Positions 17,486 through 26,915 are shown, counted from the first letter of the stretch. The stretch is DNA of 64,000 nt from Clostridia bacterium (GCA_017397955.1 JAFQHL010000031.1:16596-80595); one strand, 5' to 3'. Numbers and translations are program-made. The notes: generated by a model not told the origin, from the sequence alone.

Positions 17486-17517
17486 AGGGGCAGTCGAGGA
17501 CGAGAAGTCCCTACGAC
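17486..17517. repeat. REP-like intergenic element
   Basis: GGGGCAGTCGAGGACGAGAAGTCCCTACGAC contains a GGAC/GTCC hairpin. Its minus-strand end CGTAGGG matches the end of the inverted repeats at 37387-37540, so both may belong to a dispersed palindromic family. Only these copies are visible. Confidence 0.3.
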
Positions 17518-17538
17518 AAAAAATTATTGTTTTTGCGC

Positions 17539-18369
17539 TTATTTAAGCATCTCAATAAGCTTGCCCAGCACTACCTCAAAGGCGGCGCCGTACCAATGGT
17601 TGTCAAGCCCCGCGGTGGCTTTAATGCACTCTACCGTGTAGTCGGCGGCTATCTGTGCGCTTTCGTAAGGGGTTTTGCCGCGGAGCAAAGAGCCCGTAAA
17701 CGCACTTGCGTAAATATCGCCGGTGCCGTGGCAACTGTTCGGCAAAAAGTCATGCTTGTAATAGCTGTACTCGCCGTTTTCAAACACCACAACGCCGGTC
17801 TTGCCTTCCTCGTAGGAAACACCCGTAAGCACCACATTCTTTGCGCCCAGCGCGGCAAGCTTTGTAATCAAGCCGTCTATGTACGCTCTGTCGTACTCGG
17901 TCTTGTATTCGGTATCCGTAAGGAAGCAAGCCTCGGTAATGTTAGGCAAAACATAGTCAGCCTTGCCGCACAGCTTTTTCATAGCGTTTACATATTCGCC
18001 GTCAAAGGCGGGGTAGAGCTTGCCGTTGTCTGCCATAGCAGGGTCAACAATAATTGCCGCACCCTCTTTTGCACAGTTGTCAAACAACGCCGCTACAAGG
18101 TCAATCTGCTCGGTACTGCCCAGATATCCTGTATAGATACCGTCAAACATTATCCCTTCCTTTTGCCAGTGCGCCATAATAGCGGGTATATCCTCTGTAA
18201 GGTCGCGGAAGGTAAAGCCTGTAAAGCCCGCCGTGTGGGTAGACAAAACAGCAGAGGGTAATACGGCGGTTTCAATACCGCAGGCGGAAATTATAGGCAA
18301 CGCCACGGTAAGTGAGCATTGTCCAACGCAGGATATATCCTGCACTGTTAAAACTCTTTTGTAGGACAT
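17539..18369 (-). CDS. Pyridoxal/pyridoxamine kinase (PdxY/PdxK type)
   Basis: 276 aa. A ribokinase-fold kinase that phosphorylates B6 vitamers for PLP salvage. Marks: QDISCVGQCSLTVALPI at the start, YTGYLGS, VDPAMADNGKLY, LPNITEACFLT and the anion-hole/catalytic signature NSCHGTGDIYASA near 215. Length fits the family. The start has GGAGG upstream. Last gene of the long minus-strand run, 40 bases after mscL. Confidence 0.92.
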   Translation of the reverse strand: MSYKRVLTVQDISCVGQCSLTVALPIISACGIETAVLPSAVLSTHTAGFTGFTFRDLTEDIPAIMAHWQKEGIMFDGIYTGYLGSTEQIDLVAALFDNCAKEGAAIIVDPAMADNGKLYPAFDGEYVNAMKKLCGKADYVLPNITEACFLTDTEYKTEYDRAYIDGLITKLAALGAKNVVLTGVSYEEGKTGVVVFENGEYSYYKHDFLPNSCHGTGDIYASAFTGSLLRGKTPYESAQIAADYTVECIKATAGLDNHWYGAAFEVVLGKLIEMLK

Positions 18370-18409
18370 CTGAATTTCAAGCCTCCTTGCTTAAACTATG
18401 TACAGTTTA

Positions 18410-18925
18410 TTATTTTTTAATGTTCTGTGCCAAAAGGTCACGTATTTCCTTAAGAACTTCTGCGTTCTTTTCTTCAATCGTGGGTTCAGCGGGAGCAGGA
18501 GCTTCCTCAACAACCTCTTCTTCTTTGCGAAGCTTCTTCATAAGCTCTTCACGCTTCTGCTGGAATACCATTGCGGACTTGATGATAACAAAAAGAACAA
18601 TAGCAACCAACAGGAAGTCGATTATGCTTTGAAGAAACTCGCCCCAGTAAATAGCGTTTTCTGCTACCGCTTCGGTAACAACGTTGCCTTCTGCATCAAG
18701 CACAGCATCCTTTGCGGGGGAGAGAACGGTCTTAATGTCGCCAACTCCACCGTCGCCGATAACTGCCGTAACCAAAGGCATAATAACCTTGTCCGTAAGC
18801 GCGGTAACAATTGCCTTGAAGGAATTACCTATGATAACACCGATAGCCATATCAAGTATGTTACCCTTGGTTATAAACTCCTTAAACTCTGTGATAAATC
18901 CTTTTTTCCCGTTTTTCTTAGACAT
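18410..18925 (-). CDS. mscL: Large-conductance mechanosensitive channel
   Basis: 171 aa, longer than the usual 130-150. A homopentameric membrane channel that opens on hypo-osmotic shock. N-terminal amphipathic segment FKEFITKGNILDMAIGVIIG, TM1 running into IVTALTDKVIMPLV, a periplasmic loop (DIKTVLSPAKD), and TM2 IIDFLLVAIVLFVIIKSA. The extra C-terminal stretch is Glu/Ala/Pro-rich followed by an amphipathic helix (EEKNAEVLKEIRDLLAQN) that forms the cytoplasmic bundle in the family. Two bases separate it from the glycerophosphodiesterase gene. Confidence 0.96.
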   Translation of the reverse strand: MSKKNGKKGFITEFKEFITKGNILDMAIGVIIGNSFKAIVTALTDKVIMPLVTAVIGDGGVGDIKTVLSPAKDAVLDAEGNVVTEAVAENAIYWGEFLQSIIDFLLVAIVLFVIIKSAMVFQQKREELMKKLRKEEEVVEEAPAPAEPTIEEKNAEVLKEIRDLLAQNIKK

Positions 18926-18927
18926 CC

Positions 18928-19671
18928 TTAAAACCTCCTAAGTATTTTTGTTCTTATGTCAATCGCCCTGTCGGGGTAATTGGTAATAACAGCATCTACA
19001 CCTGCCTCCATCAGCGCTTTAAGGTCTTCCTTGCTGTTGGGGGTGTATGGATGTACTCTAAGCCCTGCGGCGTGGCAGTTTGCCACATAGTTGGGGTCAG
19101 CAAGGACCGGTGCAAATGCGGGGTGTAAGGCAGAGGCGGAAAGGTTTTTGCCCAACCTTAAATATTCGGGGTCGTCACCGTAAAGCGGAGCAACAAAGCT
19201 TTCAGGGGATTTCTCCTTCAGCTCCTCAAGGTATTCAATAACAAAGGAGGAGTAAAGCACACGGCTTCTTGCATTGTACTTAGCCTCCAGCTCAAGCACT
19301 TTGTCTACAATACCGGGGTTTGTGCGCTTAAGCTCCACATTTATAACAAGGTCGGTGGGCAATATTGCCTCATAAACCTCGGCAAGAGTAGCTATTTTTT
19401 CGTCATAAAAACGTTTGCCGAATGCGGCGGAGTAGCCAAAGCTATACTGCTTAAGCTCTGCCAAGGTCATCTCCTCAATAACGCCGTCGCCGTCACTTGT
19501 TCTGTTAATGCTGGCATCGTGGCAAACCACTATTTCGCCGTCTTTGGTAAGGTGTACGTCCAGCTCTATCCCGTCAGCACCAAGACGTGCAGAAAGGATA
19601 AAAGCCGACAAAGTGTTTTCGGGCGCGTAGGCAGAGGCACCTCTGTGCGCCCAAACGGCTGTATATTTCAT
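18928..19671 (-). CDS. Glycerophosphodiester phosphodiesterase
   Basis: 247 aa, cytoplasmic form without a signal peptide (UgpQ-like). It hydrolyses glycerophosphodiesters to glycerol-3-phosphate and an alcohol. Catalytic HRGASAYAPENTLSAF, metal ligands in GIELDVHLTKDGEIVVCHDASINRT, VELKR, and the terminal VDAVITNYPDRAID are all present. The gene follows the DUF1858 gene by 18 bases and precedes mscL by 2. Confidence 0.93.
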   Translation of the reverse strand: MKYTAVWAHRGASAYAPENTLSAFILSARLGADGIELDVHLTKDGEIVVCHDASINRTSDGDGVIEEMTLAELKQYSFGYSAAFGKRFYDEKIATLAEVYEAILPTDLVINVELKRTNPGIVDKVLELEAKYNARSRVLYSSFVIEYLEELKEKSPESFVAPLYGDDPEYLRLGKNLSASALHPAFAPVLADPNYVANCHAAGLRVHPYTPNSKEDLKALMEAGVDAVITNYPDRAIDIRTKILRRF

Positions 19672-19689
19672 AAACTGTCAACCTCCCTC

Positions 19690-19881
19690 CTACGCTTCTC
19701 CGTTAAGCTTTGCAAGTAAGGCGTCAGCATCCGCACCGTGTGCGGCACAAGCCTGTGCTATGGTTTCACTTCTGCTGCAGGGGCAACCAAGGCAATGCAT
19801 ACCTATGGCAAAGAAATGCTCTGCACATTCGGGATTCTGGTCAAGAATATCGCCAACAATAGAGTCTTTAGTGAATTTCAT
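19690..19881 (-). CDS. DUF1858 / hybrid-cluster-associated redox disulfide domain protein
   Basis: 63 aa from the ATG at 19881 (a longer frame to 19929 is unlikely; the SD GAAAGGAAAA lies before 19881). It has the small helical domain KDSIVGDILDQNPECAEHFFAIGMHCLGCPCSRSETIAQAC with the CLGCPC cluster typical of TIGR03980-like proteins; ScdA N-termini are related. A role in thiol redox or Fe-S repair is inferred from the family only. The start overlaps the end of the P-ATPase homologue by 14 bases. Confidence 0.85.
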   Translation of the reverse strand: MKFTKDSIVGDILDQNPECAEHFFAIGMHCLGCPCSRSETIAQACAAHGADADALLAKLNGEA

Positions 19882-22585
19882 CGTACTTTTCCTTTCTGTT
19901 TTTGGTTTTATAAATTTTAATAAGCTCAATTATCATAAGTGTTCCTTGAAACAGCGCAAAGACCGCCGCAGGTATTATAACCGAGTAAAGCGTTTGGATA
20001 TAATTCGGGCGGGAATACATTAGATTTTGCGCTATCGAAGGGAGCACAAAACACAGGGCACAGGCGCCTATTGCCACAGCCGCACCTGCAAAAATTTGCC
20101 ATGTTTTAAAGGCAGAGGAGTGCAAAACGTGTTGCTGTTCCGCACCAAAAAGAAGCCCCAACGCCATAAATACGGTAAACGCCAATAGAGTAGCGGTATA
20201 ACGGCTTTCTTCCGTGCCGCCAAGGGATTTAAGTAACAGGCTAAGCCCTATAATACCTAAACCGGCTACGGTACCGTATATAAGAGTAAACAGTTTCCCG
20301 CGTATACCGCCGCGGTAATCGGTCTTGTCTTCCAAAAGTCGCCTGTGGTCGGAGGTGAACACGGCAGAGAACGCCAAAATTAAGTTAAGGCAAACGCCGC
20401 CTATTAAAACGTCCTGCAATCTAAGCGGTGCTTCAATGGGCGCAAACAGTCCTGCAAGCATACACACAAAGCTTGTAATCCCCGCCAATGCCAGCTGACG
20501 GGCAGAGCTTACAATTCGCTTGTAAATCATTTTTGAATAGCGCAGTACCGCTTCCACCGTTTTAAGCCCCCGCTTATACAGCAGTACGTCTGCCGCGTAT
20601 TTAACCGTCTCAGGTGAATCTGCTGCGGGAACAAAGCTGGCGTCTGCCGCCTTCATAAGCGCAAGTCTGTCGGTACTATGAGCTGTAACCGCCACGGTTT
20701 TTCCGCTGTCCTTGCGTAGCTCAAGCACATCCTGCCATTGCAGGTCGTTAAGGTTAAGATACAGCTTGTATTTGTGGTTATCCGCTATGTAAAGCCCGCG
20801 GTCAAGGAACCTTAGCTCTTCAGCGGAAAGCACCTGCTTTTCATTTTCTATTATTCCCGCGTTGCGTGCCATATTAACTGCCGTAACATAGGCATCGTCA
20901 GAAAGCATAACCGTTTCTATACCGCCTGCGGCACATTTATACACCGCACTGGCAGAATCAAGCTCCAAGGAGGTGTAAAGCCCTATAAATCCGTTAAGCA
21001 CCAAGCGGCGTTCCGCCATTACCGTGTTGCGTAAGCTGTCACAGTCGCAAACGGCAGAGGCAACGGCTATTACGTGTTGGGATGCCTCACCCATATCGCG
21101 GGCAGCTTCCTCCATACGACGGCGTGAATAATCATCAAACCTGTTGTTTGTGCCTTGTGCATCGTAGCCCGCACAAAGCGGCAATATCTCCTCAGGCTTA
21201 CCGCGTATTATAAGCAAATTGCTGTCGTTGTGAAGATACAGTGCGCGGCGCACTACGCCGTCCTTATCGTGTTCAGCCTCTATTCTAAAAAAGCTTTCTT
21301 TAAAACTATCAATATTTATACCTATTTCATCACAGGCACGTGCAAGGCAAACATCGGCAGGCATACCGTAAAATTTCTCACCCAAACGCCCCTTACTGCC
21401 ACTTCTGCGTACATCAGAGCACAGCAAGGCATAGGTCATTACTTTTCTTATATCCTCGCGGCTTTCCGGCGTTACGGCATAGTAGCTGCGGTTGATGAAT
21501 ACACGCTTCGGTTCCAGCTCACTTAGCGGAAAAGCAACCTCTTTGTCGCACATAACCGTGTCTGTAAGACACAGTGTATCCACTGCCGCCGCCTTGCGTA
21601 GAACCGCCGAGTTCTTGTACATATTCCGTACACCCAGCGCAAAGCCCGTAAGCATAAGCGCGCGCCCGCTGCTTTGCATACAACAAATGGTACACGCCAA
21701 GGCGTTAAGATACATACTAACCAACGGCTTGCCCATAAAGAAGCCCGTAAGCACCAAAGCAAAACACAGTACGGCAGTGCCTATTGTTAAGACATCCAGC
21801 GACCTTTTTGTTCTGTGGTATACCTTGGGAAGCTGTTCTTCCGGCTCTGCCCCTTGCTTAAACAAGCGGCAATTACTGCCGGTGCGGCATACTATGGCGG
21901 TAGCTTTGCCGGATGTTACTATTGTTCCGGCATAAACCATATTGTAGCTGCCGTTTTTTTCGTCATCGCCTAAATATTCCGCATCCTTTTCCGTAGAAAC
22001 CTTAACTCCTGTTACCGGTGTTTCCAGTACGCAAAGTCTGTTAGACTCTGAAAGTCTTGCATCGGCGGGTACAATGCTGCCGCTGCCCAGCTCTATAATA
22101 TCGCCGGGGACAAGGGCAACCGTCCCTACAGAAAGCATCTTGCCCTCCCTCAGCACAACGCTTCTAAGGGCGGTGTTGTTTATGCTTTTGTTAAGTGATG
22201 AGGCGGCGCGTTGCTCCAAAAAAGCGTTAATCAGCATTATTGCCAGCAGTATTGCCGCCAAGGGAGTAAATATCTCCGCCCCATTCGTAAATATGGCGCA
22301 TACCAAAAGGCTTGCTATCATAAGAGGAGTACATATACCCAACAGCTGTTTTTTTACGCAGTTGCCAAGGGATTCGTCATAAACCTTTTCACGGTTATTA
22401 AGCCCGTGCTCCATACGCGCCTTGCGTACCTGCTGTTTTGTAAGCCCTCTGCTCATATCTGTGCCGAAATGGGCGGCAACCTCAAACGCCTCCATCTCCG
22501 CAGGGTTAAAGCCGCTTTTGGCTTTACCTGTGCCGGGGGCTATTTGGTATGTGTCTGTGGGTCTTGCCAGCTCTTGTTTTTTCAT
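19868..22585 (-). CDS. Catalytically degenerate P-type ATPase homologue (pseudo-ATPase)
   Basis: 905 aa, full P2-type ATPase architecture: N-terminal actuator part, about ten membrane segments (pairs at ~85-120, ~265-310, then six in 690-890), and P and N domains between. Alignable but changed catalytic sites: TGES reads TGVK (192-195), PEGLP in TM4 reads QSSGR (304-308), DKTGT reads TDTVM (341-345) so the phosphorylated Asp is replaced by Thr, TGD reads SDD (562-564), GDGVND reads AHSTDR (635-640). Surrounding family patterns (FALGVRNMYKNSAVLRKAAAVDTL, RGKPEEIL) remain. There is no frameshift or stop in 2.7 kb, so it is not a decayed pseudogene. It cannot pump by the normal cycle; a sensor, scaffold or scramblase-like role is conjecture. 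It lies between clpE and the DUF1858 gene. Confidence 0.85.
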   Translation of the reverse strand: MKKQELARPTDTYQIAPGTGKAKSGFNPAEMEAFEVAAHFGTDMSRGLTKQQVRKARMEHGLNNREKVYDESLGNCVKKQLLGICTPLMIASLLVCAIFTNGAEIFTPLAAILLAIMLINAFLEQRAASSLNKSINNTALRSVVLREGKMLSVGTVALVPGDIIELGSGSIVPADARLSESNRLCVLETPVTGVKVSTEKDAEYLGDDEKNGSYNMVYAGTIVTSGKATAIVCRTGSNCRLFKQGAEPEEQLPKVYHRTKRSLDVLTIGTAVLCFALVLTGFFMGKPLVSMYLNALACTICCMQSSGRALMLTGFALGVRNMYKNSAVLRKAAAVDTLCLTDTVMCDKEVAFPLSELEPKRVFINRSYYAVTPESREDIRKVMTYALLCSDVRRSGSKGRLGEKFYGMPADVCLARACDEIGINIDSFKESFFRIEAEHDKDGVVRRALYLHNDSNLLIIRGKPEEILPLCAGYDAQGTNNRFDDYSRRRMEEAARDMGEASQHVIAVASAVCDCDSLRNTVMAERRLVLNGFIGLYTSLELDSASAVYKCAAGGIETVMLSDDAYVTAVNMARNAGIIENEKQVLSAEELRFLDRGLYIADNHKYKLYLNLNDLQWQDVLELRKDSGKTVAVTAHSTDRLALMKAADASFVPAADSPETVKYAADVLLYKRGLKTVEAVLRYSKMIYKRIVSSARQLALAGITSFVCMLAGLFAPIEAPLRLQDVLIGGVCLNLILAFSAVFTSDHRRLLEDKTDYRGGIRGKLFTLIYGTVAGLGIIGLSLLLKSLGGTEESRYTATLLAFTVFMALGLLFGAEQQHVLHSSAFKTWQIFAGAAVAIGACALCFVLPSIAQNLMYSRPNYIQTLYSVIIPAAVFALFQGTLMIIELIKIYKTKNRKEKYDEIH

Positions 22586-22621
22586 ATATCCTTATTCCCC
22601 GACAAAATCTGTCTGCGTGCC

Positions 22622-24892
22622 TTAAATACAAGCAACGCAAAGCTCTCCGTTTTCGGCGGTAATGCTTACCGCGCTAACGGGTGTTCTGTAGTTTTCTATT
22701 ATCTTTGCGGCAACCGCATCCTCTACCTGTGTTTGTATAAGCCTACGCAGGTTCCTTGCACCGTACTTGTCGGAATATCCCTTTTCGGTAAGTGCCTCTA
22801 CAGCCGCATCGTCCCATACAAGCTGTATGTCCTTTTCCTCCAGTACTTCCTTAAGGTCACCAAGCATTATGCCGCATATTTTCTTAATGTTTTCTTTGGA
22901 AAGGCGGTTAAACACCACTATCTCGTCAACGCGGTTAATAAATTCGGGGCGCAAAAACTTTTCCAGCGCCTTCATTGTACGGTCGCGGTCGTTGGTGGCG
23001 GCATCTGCACTAAAGCCCGCTGTGGGACTGGTGTTTGCAGAGCCTGCGTTGGTGGTCATTATTATAACCGTGCTTTCAAAATTTATCTCTTTGCCGTGGC
23101 TGTCGGTTATTCTGCCGTCATCCAGTATTTGAAGCAGAATATTCATCACATCGGGATGCGCCTTTTCTATTTCGTCAAACAGCACTACGCTGTAGGGCTT
23201 GCGGCGTATCTTTTCCGTAAGCTGACCTGCATCGTCATAGCCCACATAGCCGGGAGGAGAGCCGATAATACGAGATACGGAGTATTTTTCCATAAACTCA
23301 GACATATCAAGGCGTATAAGGCTTTCGGGGCTGTCAAACAAATAGTTGGCAAGCACCTTAACAAGCTCTGTTTTACCCACACCCGTACTGCCCGCAAAAA
23401 TAAAGGAAACTGGCTTTTTTTTGTAGGATATCCCTGCACGACTGCGTTTTATGGCCTTTGCCACCTTGTTTATGGCTTCATCTTGACCGATAATGCGGCT
23501 TTGCAGTTCTTTTTCCAAACGGTCTATTTTTGCAAACTCGTTTTCTGTAATACTGCTGGCGGGTATCCCCGTCCAAATTTCTATAACGCGGGCGATATCG
23601 TCATCGGTAAGATACAGCTTGTCGCGCTTTTTTGAAAGCTTTTTGAATTCCTCCTGCTTTTGCGCTTCCTCTGTGCGGAGGTCAGCAAGCAGGCGGTAGC
23701 TTTCTTCATTCTGCTCGCCCGCTTCAAGCTCTTCTCTGCGTGCCGCCAAAGATTCAAGCTCCTTGTCCAGCTCCGCAAGCTTGTTCACCACGGGGGAATC
23801 CATAGCAAGGCGGGATGCCGCTTCGTCCATAAGGTCTATAGCCTTATCGGGCAGGTAACGGTCTGTAATATAACGCTCGGAAAGCATTACCATACGGCGG
23901 ATAAGTCCTTCGGTAATCTTAATGCCGTGATAATCCTCGTAGTATTGCTTTATACCCTTGAGGATCTTGACTGTATCTTCAATATTGGGCTCGTCAATCA
24001 TAACGGGCTGGAATCTGCGCTCAAGGGCAGAGTCCTTTTCTATATACTTTCTGTATTCCGTAAGTGTGGTTGCGCCAATCATTTGTATTTCCCCGCGGGA
24101 AAGAGCAGGTTTAAGGATGTTTGCGGCGTTCATACCACCCTCTGCCGCACCGGCAGAAACCATGGAGTGTACCTCGTCAAGCACCAAAATGATGTTGCCC
24201 AACTTCTTAACTTCGTCAATAAGCCCCTTGATGCGGTTTTCAAACTGACCTCTGAACTGGGTGCCCGCAACAATAGCGGTCATATCCATAAGGTGAACTT
24301 CCTTGTCCTTTAGCTTATAGGGCACTCTGCCCTCTGCTATTGCGCTTGCCAAAGCCTCTGCAACGGCGGTTTTACCAACACCCGGCTCGCCTATAAGACA
24401 GGGGTTGTTCTTTTGGCGGCGACAAAGTATCTGCATAACTCTGCCCAGCTCTTTATCTCTGCCAACAATCTTGTCCAGCTTGCCTTCTCTTGCCTTTGCG
24501 GTAAGGTCCTGACAAAATTGGCTAAGATGCTTCCTTTCGGATTTCTTCTTATCCTCTGCCTTTTTTTCGCCGTTTTGTGTCTGCTTTGCGCCCTGCCCGC
24601 CCTGCATACGGGGGAATATGGAGCCAAAGTTTATGGCAGGTGCTCTGCCGCTGTCGTCATCGTCAGCGTTTTCTTCGTCATCCGTAGGCATAAGGGCAGA
24701 AACCTCGTCCATCATAGCGTCAAGGTCTTCCTCATTTATACCCATTTTTTCAATTATGTCCGTAACAGGCTTAACGCCCAGTTCTTTGGCACATTTAAGG
24801 CAAAGCCCTTCGTTTATTGTTTTATTTCCCTCTATTCGGGTTACAAACACAACTGCAACCCTCTCTTTGCAACGGGAGCACATTTTTGTCAT
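22622..24892 (-). CDS. clpE: ClpE-type Clp ATPase with N-terminal zinc finger
   Basis: 756 aa. An AAA+ unfoldase that feeds ClpP or disaggregates proteins. Instead of the Clp N-domain it has a treble-clef-like finger with CSRC (5-8) and CLKC, as in ClpE. An acidic Asp/Glu linker (~70-85) follows, then AAA1 with Walker A GEPGVGKT and LVLDEVHSM, a coiled-coil middle domain (~400-455), and AAA2 with GSTGVGKTEL, VVLFDEIEKAHPD and SPPGYVGYDDAGQLTE. It is preceded by a hairpin-T-tract at 24903-24928 that could attenuate readthrough from cvpA. No CtsR gene is in view. Confidence 0.93.
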   Translation of the reverse strand: MTKMCSRCKERVAVVFVTRIEGNKTINEGLCLKCAKELGVKPVTDIIEKMGINEEDLDAMMDEVSALMPTDDEENADDDDSGRAPAINFGSIFPRMQGGQGAKQTQNGEKKAEDKKKSERKHLSQFCQDLTAKAREGKLDKIVGRDKELGRVMQILCRRQKNNPCLIGEPGVGKTAVAEALASAIAEGRVPYKLKDKEVHLMDMTAIVAGTQFRGQFENRIKGLIDEVKKLGNIILVLDEVHSMVSAGAAEGGMNAANILKPALSRGEIQMIGATTLTEYRKYIEKDSALERRFQPVMIDEPNIEDTVKILKGIKQYYEDYHGIKITEGLIRRMVMLSERYITDRYLPDKAIDLMDEAASRLAMDSPVVNKLAELDKELESLAARREELEAGEQNEESYRLLADLRTEEAQKQEEFKKLSKKRDKLYLTDDDIARVIEIWTGIPASSITENEFAKIDRLEKELQSRIIGQDEAINKVAKAIKRSRAGISYKKKPVSFIFAGSTGVGKTELVKVLANYLFDSPESLIRLDMSEFMEKYSVSRIIGSPPGYVGYDDAGQLTEKIRRKPYSVVLFDEIEKAHPDVMNILLQILDDGRITDSHGKEINFESTVIIMTTNAGSANTSPTAGFSADAATNDRDRTMKALEKFLRPEFINRVDEIVVFNRLSKENIKKICGIMLGDLKEVLEEKDIQLVWDDAAVEALTEKGYSDKYGARNLRRLIQTQVEDAVAAKIIENYRTPVSAVSITAENGELCVACI

Positions 24893-24897
24893 AGTCT

Positions 24898-24930
24898 GCT
24901 AAAAACGCCCGCCTTTTGGGGCGTATACCT
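24898..24930 (-). terminator. Hairpin with T-tract between cvpA and clpE
   Basis: On the minus strand: ACGCCC, 8-base loop, GGGCGT, then TTTT. It lies in the only gap larger than 45 bases of the 16-gene run, so it may end or attenuate the upstream transcript. Confidence 0.6.
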
Positions 24931-24942
24931 CCAAATTTATTG

Positions 24943-25674
24943 TTAAAGAATATTTGCTAAAAAGTTTCCGTTTTCAAAAAATCTGTACAGTACGGAATTT
25001 GCGGGGTCTATGCTTGCTATCCAGTCAAGCCCCGCACTGCTTGCCAAGGGCAGTACAAGCTTCAAGGTAAAGCACAGCAAGAACACTCTGAAAACTGCAA
25101 GGATAATACCTGCAACGGCACCCAGCATTTTGTTTGCCTGTCTAAGAACGGGTAACGCTACAACCTTATCCAAAATTATTTCTATAATCTTTATAAGAAT
25201 TCTTGCGCCAATAAACAACACAAGGTAGGCAAGTGCGTTACAGCAAAGTCTTACACCGGGCTTTGTAAGCGTGTTTTTTAGGTTGGTTCTAACCTTTTCC
25301 AGTCCGTGTTCACGCCAGTCTGCATAGCTGCTTTGTATGCTTTCAAATTTATCCTCTGCACCAAACAGATTAAACACACGCTCCAGGGAGCTTTCTGCAT
25401 CCTCATCTTCCTTCACTTTGTCGCTGAATATCTTTTCATAATTAGCTTCGGTAACGGTGCTGTCAATGGCACTGTGCACCACCTCTGCCATTTTGTCACC
25501 TATTACGCTGTTTTGCATTGCCGTAGAAACAGGAGAGCGGAAGGCAAGCGCTACCACCAACGCCAGCGCAAAGCCCAAGGTGCCCAAAATTGTGCGTACA
25601 AAGCCTCTTTGCATCGCCATAATAATGGTAATTGCTATTATGCCAACAATAATTATATCAATTAAAGCGGTCAT
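24943..25674 (-). CDS. CvpA-family membrane protein
   Basis: 243 aa with four predicted membrane segments: IDIIIVGIIAITIIMAMQRG at the N-terminus, TILGTLGFALALVVALAF, then two after residue ~150 (ALAYLVLFIGARILI, MLGAVAGIILAVFRVFLLCFTLKLVLPLA). A soluble stretch of ~75 residues lies between the pairs. CvpA proteins relate to colicin V production in E. coli; their function in Firmicutes is unclear, with cell-envelope roles suggested. Its start overlaps the DUF5711 stop by 4 bases. Confidence 0.85.
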   Translation of the reverse strand: MTALIDIIIVGIIAITIIMAMQRGFVRTILGTLGFALALVVALAFRSPVSTAMQNSVIGDKMAEVVHSAIDSTVTEANYEKIFSDKVKEDEDAESSLERVFNLFGAEDKFESIQSSYADWREHGLEKVRTNLKNTLTKPGVRLCCNALAYLVLFIGARILIKIIEIILDKVVALPVLRQANKMLGAVAGIILAVFRVFLLCFTLKLVLPLASSAGLDWIASIDPANSVLYRFFENGNFLANIL

Positions 25675-26915
25675 TCTGCCGATTCCTCCTTGCTGTCATT
25701 AAATAACTCAGCAATGTTGTAAACATCGCCGGTGCCTTCGGTAAGCACCAAAAGCCTATCCTTTTCCACGGTCAAAAGCTCAAGTACGTCCGGCTCTACC
25801 GTGGTGCTTCTTATTTCGCCGTCACTAAGTCGCACCGCGTAAAGCAGGCTGTCGCTTACCACGTAAAGATAATCCCCGTGGCAACGGGCAAGCCTTACTC
25901 CTTTTTCGTAGCTGTCTGCGTATAAAAGGCTTCCGTCCGCTCCGCTGTACAGCTCTATGGTTTCTTCCGCGCTCATTGTTGCCGAAGAATACATACGTAT
26001 AAATCCGTGCTCGTCAATCTCAAAATCGTCAATGCCCGTAATACCAAACTCCGTGAAGGATAAAAGTGCACCGTCTTTATCAAAGAATCTGCAGCCCTTG
26101 TCGGTCAACATCATAAAGCCGTTGTCTTTGTTAAAGCATACCCTGTAGGGATATTCGCCTTCAAAGCTGATGCTTGCAAGGGTGCTTTCGTCGGTGAGGG
26201 GATGCAGCCCCAGCTCTGTTACAAAATTACCGCCCACCGCGGCAACAGATGCGGTAAGCAACCTGTCTGCGCTGTCGTTTATATCCACCGCAAGGGTGTA
26301 TTGAGAACCAAAACTGCGTTTGTAAACCTCTCTGTACTTATCGTCGTATACAAAAACAGAGCTACGTGTGGTCTTTTCGTTGCTTGCTACGGCAAAATAG
26401 CCGCTGTCCGTTACCGCCGCCCCGCGGATTGCATAGTTAAAGCTTAAGGTTTTTACGGTATCCAAGGAGTTTTTTATAACAAACTCCTTGCCGCCCAAAT
26501 CGTATATATACATATACTTTGCGCTCCACAGTACTTGCGGGTCGTCGGTTTTCAAAGCTACGTCTGCCGATTTGCGCTCGCCGTTAAGGCTGTACACTGT
26601 GCTGCCGTTGCTGTTAACCACTGCCAAATCGCCGCGCACAAAGGCAAAACGGTTATCCTCACTTTTATCGTAGTACAGGGTGTTGTACTTGGTAACCTGT
26701 ACGTTGTCACCGCTTAACGAATTAACAAGGTACTTAAAGTTATCCATATTTATTTCGTCGGTGTGGAAAGAAAATCCCCACAGCACCATAATAAGCGTAA
26801 GCAGTAAAACGGAGAACTTGCTTATCATGGTAACGGTACTTAAACGGCGGTAATGTGTACTGCTGTCTGTATCTTTTTTCTTTTTTTTGCCGCTGAAAAC
26901 AGAAAACGCGCCCAA
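25671..26915 (-). CDS. DUF5711-like membrane-anchored propeller protein
   Basis: 414 aa. A Lys-rich cytoplasmic start (GKKKKKD), one membrane segment at ~30-50 (MISKFSVLLLTLIMVLWGF), then an extracellular domain of repeated beta-strand units (VRGDLAVVNSNGSTVYSL; TDSGYFAVASN; DNGFMMLTDKGCRFFDKDG; HGDYLYVVSDSLLYAVRLSDGE) resembling a beta-propeller. This matches the DUF5711 family found in Clostridia; function unknown. It is translationally coupled to cvpA. Confidence 0.75.
   Translation of the reverse strand: MGAFSVFSGKKKKKDTDSSTHYRRLSTVTMISKFSVLLLTLIMVLWGFSFHTDEINMDNFKYLVNSLSGDNVQVTKYNTLYYDKSEDNRFAFVRGDLAVVNSNGSTVYSLNGERKSADVALKTDDPQVLWSAKYMYIYDLGGKEFVIKNSLDTVKTLSFNYAIRGAAVTDSGYFAVASNEKTTRSSVFVYDDKYREVYKRSFGSQYTLAVDINDSADRLLTASVAAVGGNFVTELGLHPLTDESTLASISFEGEYPYRVCFNKDNGFMMLTDKGCRFFDKDGALLSFTEFGITGIDDFEIDEHGFIRMYSSATMSAEETIELYSGADGSLLYADSYEKGVRLARCHGDYLYVVSDSLLYAVRLSDGEIRSTTVEPDVLELLTVEKDRLLVLTEGTGDVYNIAELFNDSKEESAE

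Noticed and set aside
19868..22585. P-ATPase homologue as a pseudogene
   Set aside because: There is no stop or frameshift in 905 codons and the coupled start of the next gene is intact; the changes are confined to catalytic motifs, so it is reported as an intact degenerate homologue.
22211..23635. Long plus-strand frame (474 codons) opposite the P-ATPase homologue and clpE
   Set aside because: Antisense shadow spanning two genes, Cys/Phe/Tyr-rich composition typical of out-of-frame translation.
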